From the NCBI GenBank assembly GCA_001802645.1, contig MGZJ01000034.1:32605-96604 (forward strand): DNA of 64,000 nt. Reading direction: 5' to 3'. This DNA is from Geobacteraceae bacterium GWC2_53_11 (lineage in GTDB: Bacteria > Desulfobacterota > Desulfuromonadia > Geobacterales > Pseudopelobacteraceae). Of this stretch, positions 8,531 through 15,709 are shown in pieces. The translations under genes were made by a program, and so were the position numbers. The notes beneath the pieces are model-generated. The model was not told where the DNA came from and ran no database searches. It was given only the letters and a program-made list of their open reading frames with translations. Each line of letters opens with the position of its first letter. Within the stretch, counting starts at the first letter, position 1.

Positions 8531-8560
8531 ATAGTAGAGGAACTGTTCCCTGCCTGTCAA
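8531..8560 (-). promoter_or_regulatory. Sigma-70 promoter of the riboswitch operon
   Basis: On the minus strand a perfect -35 box TTGACA (8560-8555) is followed after 18 bp by TACTAT (8536-8531), a good -10 box. The predicted start near 8524 lies immediately before the riboswitch's first paired strand. The promoter sits just after the ccsB stop codon, so the operon is transcribed independently of the cytochrome maturation genes. Confidence 0.75.
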
Positions 8561-8568
8561 GTGGTTAT

Positions 8569-9423
8569 TTATTTGCCGCCGCCGTAGCTGTGCAGACCGG
8601 ACAGAAACAGGTTGACCCCCAGGTAGCAGAAGATGGTGGCGGCAAAGCCGACGATGGAAAGCCAGGCGGCGCGGCGGCCGACCCACCCCTTGGTGATGCG
8701 GGCGTGCAGAAAGGCGGCGTACACGAACCAGACGATCAGCGACCAGGTTTCTTTCGGGTCCCAGCTCCAGTAGGTGCCCCAGGCGTAGTTGGCCCAGGCG
8801 GCACCGGTGATGATGCCGAGCGTCAGCAGCGGAAAACCGACCATGATCGCCCGGTAGTTGAGGTCATCCAGTACCTTGATCGGAGGGAACATGCCCATGA
8901 TGCCTGCCTCGCCCGACTTGTGATCGCTCTCGTCATGATTGGCCTTGATCAGGTACATGATGGAGATGCCGCATGCCACGGCAAAAGCGGCGTAGCCGAG
9001 GAAACAAGTGATGACATGGTAGAGCAGCCAGTTGCTCTGCAGGGCCGGAACGAGCGGCTCAATGCCGGTGTTCAGTCCGAGCTGTGCCCAGGCCATGCCG
9101 AGCAGGGCAAAGGGCATGACAAAGGCGCCGATCACCCGGTACTTGTACTTGATGTCAAGCAGGGCGTAGATCAGCACGATGGTCCAGGAGAAGAACACCA
9201 CCGATTCATACAGGTTCGAGAGCGGGGCGTGCCCCACCCCCATGTCGTAGGATTCCTTCCAGCGCAGGCCGATAGCCACGGTCTGCGCCAGCAGGCCGCC
9301 GTAGGCAACGGCAATGGCGGCTGTGCCGAGCACCTTGGCGCGACCGGCCAGAAACACGAAAAACAGCAGCATGGAGATGAGATAGGCAAAGGTGGTTATA
9401 TTGAAAAGCAGTGAACTGGTCAT
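8569..9423 (-). CDS. ccsB: Cytochrome c biogenesis protein CcsB/ResC
   Basis: 284-residue integral membrane protein of the system II cytochrome c maturation family (CcsA/ResC/CcsB). It has about eight hydrophobic segments and the tryptophan-rich heme-handling motif W-G-T-Y-W-S-W-D-P-K-E-T-W (about 216-228), with conserved membrane-edge histidines, for example in L-L-Y-H-V-I-T (about 133-139). With ResB it forms the heme export and ligation complex that attaches heme to apocytochromes outside the cytoplasmic membrane. It overlaps resB by four bases (ATGA), so the two are translationally coupled. The cytochromes encoded just upstream are natural substrates. Confidence 0.95.
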   Translation of the reverse strand: MTSSLLFNITTFAYLISMLLFFVFLAGRAKVLGTAAIAVAYGGLLAQTVAIGLRWKESYDMGVGHAPLSNLYESVVFFSWTIVLIYALLDIKYKYRVIGAFVMPFALLGMAWAQLGLNTGIEPLVPALQSNWLLYHVITCFLGYAAFAVACGISIMYLIKANHDESDHKSGEAGIMGMFPPIKVLDDLNYRAIMVGFPLLTLGIITGAAWANYAWGTYWSWDPKETWSLIVWFVYAAFLHARITKGWVGRRAAWLSIVGFAATIFCYLGVNLFLSGLHSYGGGK

Positions 9424-10820
9424 GGCTGTTTCTCCTTGGTAAGATCTGTGGTGAGGCGGGCTACAAGCCCCTCAAAGCTCTGCTGGAACGCACCCTGATT
9501 CTTGCTGGCATTGCCGCCGACCGTGACGGCGCCATGCTGGATGCGCACCCAGATACGGCGATGCGACATGAAAAAGGCGATATAAATGCCGACCACCATC
9601 AGCAGGCACCCCAGCCAGACGATTTCTACACCCGGATCCTTGGCAACCTGCAGACCGGTGTACATCCGCTCTTCGGCCCCCTTGTAGTGCAGCACCGGCC
9701 CCTTGCCATGTTCCTTGGCGTGCTGAAGATTCAACTCAGGATGGTTGGCATAGACGACAAAGCTTTCCGCCTTGCCGTCAGGGGTATGCAGTTCAACCTG
9801 CGCTGCTGGCCCGGATAAATCTTTCGCAAACTCGGAGACATCCCTGGTAGCCTCCAGCACGTGCATACTGCTGCCGTCGGGAAGATTCACGGAAGCTTTC
9901 CCCTCCACGGTCAGCGACACCGGATTTTTACCGTCAAGATCACTAACGGTGAAGAAATAGTTGCCGGCGTTGCCGTAGCTGGACTGATAGAAGGTAATCC
10001 CCTTATAAGTGAGCGGATCATTAACAATAACCCGGGCATTGGTATAATCAGGCACCGGCTTGCCGTTCTCCAGCACGGTCAGGATGCTCTTGAACTCCTT
10101 TGGCGCACCGCTGGCGTAGTGGGCAACGCTGAATTTTTCAAGACGCAGAGCGAAACCGAGGTCGAGCTGCTTTCCTGAACGGGATTCGATTTTGGAAACG
10201 CTCTCGCCTTCCAGGATATTGACAAAACCCTTGTAGCCGAATAGCGAGCCAATCAGGGCTCCAATAAAGATGATGATGACGCTCAGATGAACGAAGTAGA
10301 CGGAAAGGCGGCACCAGGGTGCTTTCTGGGCAAACAGATGCCAAGCGCCGTCGGCTTCGACGACTTCCGGTTCAGCAAAATCCGCCTTCAGGAACGCAGC
10401 AACTTTCTCTTTCAGTACGGCAGGGTCGTCTGAACTCCTGATCGTTGCAACATTGGACAGGGACTGTTCCAGTGCGCCGCTCAGAACCTTCACCGGTTCG
10501 GTAATGATTTTCCAGATATGGGGCAGCCGCTTGAATGAGCAGGCCACCAGATTGACGGTCAGCAGGTACAACAGCAGAATGAACCACCAGGAATGGTACA
10601 TATCGAAAAAGCCCAGCGCCTTGTACAGCTTGATCTTGGCAAGACTGATACTGGCAAGATATTCCTCGGGAGGAGTCCCCTGGGGAATCACCGTCCCGAT
10701 AATCGAGATGACTGCCAGTGAGATAAGCAGGAACATGGTCAGTTTAAGCGAGCAGAAAAAATCCCAGAGAGAATGCAGAAAATCTTTTTGTTGTGTTGTC
10801 ACGTAGTTGTTCTCCTTCAA
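9420..10820 (-). CDS. resB: Cytochrome c biogenesis protein ResB
   Basis: 466-residue ResB/Ccs1 family protein. Three N-terminal hydrophobic segments (about residues 24-46, 75-95 and 172-194), a large periplasmic domain (about 200-410) and a fourth C-terminal segment (about 418-440) match the family layout. The early motif S-L-K-L-T-M-F-L (about 24-31) and G-T-V-I-P-Q-G (about 43-49) are typical. ResB keeps apocytochrome cysteines accessible and, with CcsB, ligates heme to CxxCH motifs. It is coupled to ccsB by a four-base overlap and lies downstream of the Cys-rich protein and pentaheme cytochrome genes in the same direction. Confidence 0.95.
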   Translation of the reverse strand: MKENNYVTTQQKDFLHSLWDFFCSLKLTMFLLISLAVISIIGTVIPQGTPPEEYLASISLAKIKLYKALGFFDMYHSWWFILLLYLLTVNLVACSFKRLPHIWKIITEPVKVLSGALEQSLSNVATIRSSDDPAVLKEKVAAFLKADFAEPEVVEADGAWHLFAQKAPWCRLSVYFVHLSVIIIFIGALIGSLFGYKGFVNILEGESVSKIESRSGKQLDLGFALRLEKFSVAHYASGAPKEFKSILTVLENGKPVPDYTNARVIVNDPLTYKGITFYQSSYGNAGNYFFTVSDLDGKNPVSLTVEGKASVNLPDGSSMHVLEATRDVSEFAKDLSGPAAQVELHTPDGKAESFVVYANHPELNLQHAKEHGKGPVLHYKGAEERMYTGLQVAKDPGVEIVWLGCLLMVVGIYIAFFMSHRRIWVRIQHGAVTVGGNASKNQGAFQQSFEGLVARLTTDLTKEKQP

Positions 10821-10912
10821 AAATAGTGCGCCGCTTTGGGAATCAAGAAATTACCGGGCATTCTCCGGCAACGCGCGGAGTTAATGTAGAGACGGCAGAA
10901 GAATCAGGAGCT

Positions 10913-11296
10913 TCAAGCGAGGTTTTGCGGAGGGACGAATATGGCGAGGTACACCTGCGGCAGCAACCAGAAAGGCTCCCGAAAGTTCTGGGCAACAACC
11001 ACCGGAGCATAGGCTAGCCGCACTCTCTGGCCAAGTGGGGCATGACATGCACAACTACAGCCGGTTGTGTCGCAGCAGTCCGAATCATGACCATCGGAAC
11101 AGGGGCAGGTGTCAAGAGGAGATGTATTTGCCGTACTGCTGATCGTCGGCATCAAGTCTCCTTCAGCATCAAACACGACAGATTGAGCGCAGAGCGTTGC
11201 CGGCAAAGCCAAATAGATAATGATCAGAACAAAAGCAATAAACTGATTATGAGCAAGCGAAAGCGTCATGAAGTACCGAAGAAACCCTGTGATCAA
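10913..11296 (-). CDS. Small exported Cys/His-rich protein
   Basis: 127-residue protein that I cannot assign to a named family. A hydrophobic segment (about 17-37) ending in L-C-A-Q resembles a cleavable signal peptide. It is followed by a dense cysteine and histidine cluster: C-P-C-S-D-G-H-D-S-D-C-C-D (63-75) and C-S-C-A-C-H-A-P (80-87), nine cysteines within about 25 residues, then a hydrophobic C-terminal half. This suggests a periplasmic metal-binding or redox protein. The single CACH is not a CxxCH heme site. ATG at 11296 and one nine codons later are both possible starts. It sits between the pentaheme cytochrome and resB, so a role in cytochrome maturation or metal supply is conceivable but unproven. 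Confidence 0.6.
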   Translation of the reverse strand: MITGFLRYFMTLSLAHNQFIAFVLIIIYLALPATLCAQSVVFDAEGDLMPTISSTANTSPLDTCPCSDGHDSDCCDTTGCSCACHAPLGQRVRLAYAPVVVAQNFREPFWLLPQVYLAIFVPPQNLA

Positions 11297-11346
11297 TCCT
11301 GAAAATCCTTACTCCATGTGTTGGAGCGTATCGCATTTAATCAAAC

Positions 11347-12243
11347 CTAGTCAAAGGTTTTTCTGAGCAGGTGCAACAGCAACGCAATCAGCAGCATGAC
11401 CGACACAGCAACCGCACCGGCTATTGCACGTCTCTGCCGGGAGTCATCAAACCGGTCAAGCACGACCTTGATTTTTTTCAGATCGGCCTGAATCCCGGCC
11501 GATTCCTGTTTGACCAGTTCAACATTCACGTTGTGGAACAGGGTATGGAAGCGATTGCGCACCGCAAACAACTCCTGTTCCAGCTTTGCGGTATCGGTTC
11601 CGGTCATTTTATAGCCTGAGATTCGGCTCTCAATAGCCACAATGAGCGCTTCGGTTTCCTGCATGGCGGCGCGGATCACCTTGGCACGTTCATAACTGTG
11701 GCAGCGGCTGCAGCTCTTTTCGTTGATCAACTCCAGAGAAGCTTTCACCACCTGATGGCTGCCGTGGCAGGTAACGCAGGTCGGCCCCCCGTGGGCCAGT
11801 TTTCGACCATGCGCGCTGTTCAGGTAATCCTTTAGCACGCCGACATGGCACCGCCCGCAGAAAGCCGGAATAGCGTCCTCTTTCGGCACTCCCAGAAAAC
11901 CGCGTGCCGGACTCATGGCATTGGCGGCGTCTTTCGGATCTCCCCCATGACAGCCGTTACAGAAAATACCGTTCTCGGCATGAATGCTCCCGCGCCAGAG
12001 CGTGACCGGCTGGCTGTATTTTTCCGGCAGTTTTGAATGGCACTCGATGCAGACCGGCTCCGCATTTTCCGGCGCAGCAAACGCCAACAGCGGCAGCAGG
12101 ACAACGAGAGCGAATAACAAAACTGAAGTCAGGCCACGGAGGCACAGAGGCACAGAGGAAATCCCCGGCCTTTTATCTCTGAGTCTCTGTGCCTCTGTGG
12201 CAAATACTTTTTCTACGTTCATAGCTGGATTTCCGTATCTCAT
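11347..12243 (-). CDS. Membrane-anchored pentaheme cytochrome c
   Basis: 298-residue multiheme cytochrome with five CxxCH heme sites: CIECH (65-69), CNGCH (95-99), CGRCH (129-133), CVTCH (156-160) and CSRCH (178-182). A hydrophobic segment before the first heme (about 41-57) serves as export signal, and a C-terminal segment (about 270-292) followed by basic residues anchors the protein. The start at 12243 overlaps the cytochrome b stop by four bases (ATGA), which favours coupled translation; ATG at 12222 is the alternative. Residues about 15-37 are encoded by a palindromic intergenic-type repeat (12133-12201), so the N-terminus is unusual. In this operon it probably takes electrons from the Rieske/cytochrome b complex, in the position of cytochrome c1. 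Confidence 0.88.
   Translation of the reverse strand: MRYGNPAMNVEKVFATEAQRLRDKRPGISSVPLCLRGLTSVLLFALVVLLPLLAFAAPENAEPVCIECHSKLPEKYSQPVTLWRGSIHAENGIFCNGCHGGDPKDAANAMSPARGFLGVPKEDAIPAFCGRCHVGVLKDYLNSAHGRKLAHGGPTCVTCHGSHQVVKASLELINEKSCSRCHSYERAKVIRAAMQETEALIVAIESRISGYKMTGTDTAKLEQELFAVRNRFHTLFHNVNVELVKQESAGIQADLKKIKVVLDRFDDSRQRRAIAGAVAVSVMLLIALLLHLLRKTFD
12133..12201. repeat. Palindromic GGCACAGAGG repeat inside a gene
   Basis: Two 17-bp arms, 12133-12149 and 12185-12201, are inverted copies with one mismatch (GCCACGGAGGCACAGAG on the left). The left arm continues with another CACAGAGG unit. Elements of this CAGAGGCACAGAGG type are usually dispersed intergenic palindromes in bacterial genomes. 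Here the element is read in frame within the 5' part of the pentaheme cytochrome gene, just ahead of the signal-peptide core. Confidence 0.8.
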
Positions 12244-13343
12244 GACAAGTGCCCCCAAATGCTCAGCCCGATCCAGAGCAGCACCCCGCCGACGGCACAA
12301 GTCATGAACAAGGGCCGTTTCAACGGGTGACGCTCACTCCCCCGGTCAACAAAGGGGAGCAACGCCAGAAAGGTCATGGCGGCCCCCTGCAGCGACAGAC
12401 CGATCAGCTCGTTGGGAAAAATTTTCAGGGTCTGGTAGTTGGCCAGAAAATACCACTCCGGCTTGATGTGAGCCGGGGTTACAAAGGGATTGGCCGGAAT
12501 AAAAGCGTCACGGGGAAAGAACAGGTACGGATCGAAAAAGACCACCGCCAGGAAACAGGCCAGGTAAATGGCAATCGAACGCAGGTCCTCCAGGGCATAG
12601 TTGGGAAAAAACGGGATCCCCCCTGGATGCCCTTCATAGCGGTAGCTGTCCCCCTGCCATTGGTTGGCGGTCTCCTTCAGCCCGAACGGAGGGGTTGAAA
12701 CCCCGGTACGCTTGAGAAGAAAAATATGGGCTCCTATCAGGGCAACAATGCCGGCCGGAATGACCGCGACATGCAGGGCAAAGAAGCGCCCGAGCGTCGG
12801 CGGGCCGACCAGTTGACTGCCGCGCAGGAACTCGACCAGATACGGCCCGACCACCGGAATGGCGCTGGCACTGTTGGTTGCTACGGTGGTGGCCCAGAAT
12901 GAAAGCTGGCTCCAGGGCAACAGGTAGCCGGTCAGGGAGATTGCCTGCACCAGCGTCAGCAGCATGAAGCCGCTCACCCAGTTCAGTTCGCGCGGTTTTT
13001 TGTAGCTCCCCATAAACAGCACCGACAGCATATGGAGCAGCAGCGCCAGCATCATCATGTTGGAGCCGACGGCATGGCACATGCGGATCAGCCAGCCATA
13101 GGGAACATCGTTCATGATAGCGGTGACGCTTTTAAATGCCTTGTCCGCATCCGGCACGTAATAGATCAGCAGCAGCATGCCGGACACCACTTGCAGGGCA
13201 AAGGCACACAGCAGAATGCTCCCCATTGAGTACCATGCATTTATGTTGCGCGGCAGGAGATAGCCGGTCAGTTCCTTTGCCGCAACATCACGAATCCCAA
13301 CCCGCACATCTATCCAATCGATGATCTTTTTAATGATTGTCAT
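12240..13343 (-). CDS. Cytochrome b subunit of a bc-type quinol oxidoreductase
   Basis: 367-residue cytochrome b. Heme-ligand histidine pairs are visible at His90/His104 and His191/His206; the 14-residue spacing of the second pair is of the cytochrome b6 type. The quinol-site motif P-E-W-Y is at 295-298, and about eight hydrophobic segments are present, so N-terminal (b6-like) and C-terminal (subunit IV-like) parts are fused in one chain. It oxidises menaquinol or a similar quinol in the cytoplasmic membrane together with the Rieske protein 27 bp upstream. The pentaheme cytochrome overlaps its stop codon. The C-terminus is followed by no c-type extension. Confidence 0.95.
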   Translation of the reverse strand: MTIIKKIIDWIDVRVGIRDVAAKELTGYLLPRNINAWYSMGSILLCAFALQVVSGMLLLIYYVPDADKAFKSVTAIMNDVPYGWLIRMCHAVGSNMMMLALLLHMLSVLFMGSYKKPRELNWVSGFMLLTLVQAISLTGYLLPWSQLSFWATTVATNSASAIPVVGPYLVEFLRGSQLVGPPTLGRFFALHVAVIPAGIVALIGAHIFLLKRTGVSTPPFGLKETANQWQGDSYRYEGHPGGIPFFPNYALEDLRSIAIYLACFLAVVFFDPYLFFPRDAFIPANPFVTPAHIKPEWYFLANYQTLKIFPNELIGLSLQGAAMTFLALLPFVDRGSERHPLKRPLFMTCAVGGVLLWIGLSIWGHLS

Positions 13344-13370
13344 GCAGTCTCCTTCACCCCGATGTTCAAA

Positions 13371-13790
13371 CTAGCCAACCGTAATACTGTCGCCTGAAAC
13401 TGAAAAGGGAAGCTTGTTCAGTGGCTTGGGTGGCGGACCGGCTGTTACGGAGCCATCAGCGGAAAAATGACCGCCGTGACAAGGGCAGAGGAAATCCTGT
13501 TTATCCTTCTCCCACTGCACGATGCAGCCAAGATGTGTACAGACCGCCGAAAACGCGACCAGATCACCGCCGCGCTTGCGTACCAGCACCGCCGACGACC
13601 CGGCATATTCGAAGAATTTCGCTTCCCCTTCGCGGACATCCGCAGCAGGGATCACAACCTTTCCAGCCGCATCACTTCCGGTGCGGGGCGCCAGATAACG
13701 GAACAGCGGCCAGGAAAACGCAGCCGCCGCAACCGCCCCGAGTCCTCCCAGGCACAGGCCGAGAAATGTTCTTCTGCTGCTGTTATCCAT
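13371..13790 (-). CDS. Rieske iron-sulfur protein
   Basis: 139-residue Rieske [2Fe-2S] protein. The cluster ligands are in C-T-H-L-G-C (84-89) and C-P-C-H-G-G (102-107). The N-terminus carries a twin-arginine-like signal S-S-R-R-T-F-L-G (4-11) and a hydrophobic anchor (about 12-34). I chose the start at 13790 because GGAGG lies seven bases upstream and the Tat motif follows directly; the open frame continues upstream without a good ribosome site. It transfers electrons from quinol at the cytochrome b site to a c-type cytochrome, here presumably the pentaheme protein. First gene of the operon Rieske-cytochrome b-pentaheme cytochrome-Cys-rich protein-resB-ccsB. Confidence 0.95.
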   Translation of the reverse strand: MDNSSRRTFLGLCLGGLGAVAAAAFSWPLFRYLAPRTGSDAAGKVVIPAADVREGEAKFFEYAGSSAVLVRKRGGDLVAFSAVCTHLGCIVQWEKDKQDFLCPCHGGHFSADGSVTAGPPPKPLNKLPFSVSGDSITVG

Positions 13791-13845
13791 ACTTCCCTCC
13801 AAATCGTACCGATCTACTTCCACCACTTCTAGGCAACCAATGTCA

Positions 13846-13873
13846 ACTATAGCCAAGCTGCCGGCTATTGCAA
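13846..13873 (-). promoter_or_regulatory. Putative sigma-70 promoter of the Rieske operon
   Basis: On the minus strand TTGCAA (13873-13868) is followed after 16 bp by TATAGT (13851-13846). The predicted start would give a leader of about 50 nt before the Rieske start. The -10 box is good and the -35 moderate; no experimental support. Confidence 0.45.
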
Positions 13874-14305
13874 GCAATTCTGCAACGTATCAATCTGTCG
13901 AACCAATGCTCCCGCAGACACCACAATGCGCCTATCTGTCATTTCAAAACATGAAATAGCCATATTCGTTGCAGGGGAAACATCCTTTGCAAACATCCCC
14001 CCAGAAGAAACAGGCTCACGTATGCAGCAAAAAAACAAGCAATAACGAACAGTTGCTTAGTGGCGGCAACCAGTATCGACAGAGGACTCATTTTCTCATG
14101 AACATTATGTTTCACCAGAAACAAGAGCGATCTTATGTAACCAAACTTTTAACCATCAAGAATTATTACATAAATATTGAAAAACAAAAATGGGCATACA
14201 GCTTGCGATTATCGGATGCACGACGCACTTGATCCGGCAAGCGGCACCAATGCGCAGTTTACTTGACCCCTGAATTTTGCAGAACCGTTCGCGAGGTATC
14301 TCAAC
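13874..14305. other. Divergent intergenic region without a confident gene
   Basis: This stretch separates the minus-strand Rieske operon from the plus-strand transferase gene. It is AT-richer than its surroundings. A minus-strand open frame at 13939-14091 would encode 50 residues with one hydrophobic segment, but its ribosome-binding site is poor and I do not call it. A G4/C4 hairpin lies around 13973-13999. I found no convincing riboswitch or promoter for the plus-strand gene. Confidence 0.5.
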
Positions 14306-15709
14306 ATGCTTTTCTGCATATTACTTACATCGCTCGTCACCACTCTGGTGCTGGTGCCCAGGACAACCAGCTGGGCTCTGGACCATGGCTTCCTCGACCA
14401 GCCCGATGATCGCAAGATTCATATCATCGGGACTCCTCGACTGGGGGGCATCGCCATCATGATGGGACTGCTCCTCACATCTTTGCTTTTTGTGCAGAGC
14501 TCCCCCAAGACGTGGGGATTTCTGGCCGGGGCGATCATCATCTTTCTGACAGGACTGTACGACGACCTGAAGAGCCTGACTCCACGCCAGAAACTGGCCG
14601 GCCAGTTTGCAGCCGCCGGAGCGGTTGTCTTGGCGGGCAGAACAGAGCTGAGCTCCTTCGGCAACCTGTTTGGCATGGGCGAACTGTACCTGGGGCCTCT
14701 GGCCGTTCCGATCAGCATCTTTGCCATCGTCGGAGTAATCAACGCCATCAACCTGTTGGACGGGCTGGACGGCCTGGCAGCCGGGGTGTGTGCCCTGGCA
14801 ACGTCCACCTTTGCCGTGTTGGCCTACTTCAGTGGCAATGCAGAACTGCTGGCACTGTGCCTTGCACTCCTGGGAGCCCTGATCGGATTCCTGAAATACA
14901 ACACCCATCCGGCACGCATATTCATGGGTGACTCGGGCAGCCTCCTGCTGGGGTATTGCATGGGAACCTTTTCGATCATGCTGGTGACTGGCGGCAACCA
15001 GACGATCAGCCAGGTAACCCCACTCATGGTGCTGGCCATACCGATCCTTGACACCCTGTTCGTAATGGGAAAACGGGTCCGCTCAGGCAAGCGCATATTC
15101 TCTCCCGACAAGAGTCACCTGCATCACCGGCTGTTGAGTCTGTGCGGCGACCATCGCACAACGGTGCAGATCATTCATGCCTTCTGCTATGCCTTATGCA
15201 TCACGGCACTGGCAAGCATGCACCTGCCGGACCACCTGATTCTGACAACCCTGTTGCTGACGTACAGCGTACTCTTCCTTGCGATGTGGCAAATGGCCAT
15301 AGCGATCGGGAATCGGAACAAACAGTGGGCTACCTCACGTTCGACAGAATTACTCAGCATGTTCGGGCACTACGGCAACCCTGCCAGAAAACCGATCAAA
15401 TCCGTCATGTTGGCAATCGTATTGTTGGCCATTCTGATCCCGCCACAACCGAGGTGGAGCTTTGGGCGGGAACATGCGGAGCTCATATCGTCGCACTCCA
15501 GCTACCCGGCAAAACTGCCTCCCACAGATACTGACGATCTATATAGTGATCTCACCATCACAATCGCCCGGCAAAATTTACGACAAGCATGCCTATACCA
15601 GGACGCACGCCAGAAATTTGGCCGTATCCGCCCTTCTGCTCAGGTTCAACGAGCAACCTATGTTAGCACCCCCTTTTCCGGATTCATCCAAACAGGAGAA
15701 ACGTTATGA
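14306..15709 (+). CDS. WecA/MraY-like polyprenyl-phosphate sugar-phosphate transferase
   Basis: 467-residue polytopic membrane protein of the polyprenyl-phosphate N-acetylhexosamine-1-phosphate transferase family (glycosyltransferase 4). Family motifs: D-Q-P-D-D-R-K-I-H (about 32-40), L-Y-D-D-L-K-S-L (about 88-95), N-L-L-D-G-L-D-G-L (about 149-157), F-M-G-D-S-G-S-L-L-L-G (about 211-221) and H-L-H-H-R-L (about 272-277). It loads the first sugar phosphate onto undecaprenyl phosphate to start a surface glycan. The core ends near residue 385; a soluble tail of about 80-90 residues with no recognisable domain follows, longer than usual. It overlaps the next gene by four bases. The GC-rich composition differs from the glycan island downstream. 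Confidence 0.9.
   Translation: MLFCILLTSLVTTLVLVPRTTSWALDHGFLDQPDDRKIHIIGTPRLGGIAIMMGLLLTSLLFVQSSPKTWGFLAGAIIIFLTGLYDDLKSLTPRQKLAGQFAAAGAVVLAGRTELSSFGNLFGMGELYLGPLAVPISIFAIVGVINAINLLDGLDGLAAGVCALATSTFAVLAYFSGNAELLALCLALLGALIGFLKYNTHPARIFMGDSGSLLLGYCMGTFSIMLVTGGNQTISQVTPLMVLAIPILDTLFVMGKRVRSGKRIFSPDKSHLHHRLLSLCGDHRTTVQIIHAFCYALCITALASMHLPDHLILTTLLLTYSVLFLAMWQMAIAIGNRNKQWATSRSTELLSMFGHYGNPARKPIKSVMLAIVLLAILIPPQPRWSFGREHAELISSHSSYPAKLPPTDTDDLYSDLTITIARQNLRQACLYQDARQKFGRIRPSAQVQRATYVSTPFSGFIQTGETL

Noticed and set aside
8428-9414. 328-residue plus-strand open frame
   Set aside because: It lies opposite ccsB, a clear membrane protein gene, and its protein is charged and low in recognisable motifs, as expected for a shadow in GC-rich DNA.
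13939-14091. 50-residue hydrophobic minus-strand frame
   Set aside because: Poor ribosome-binding site and no support from neighbours; mentioned only within the intergenic entry.
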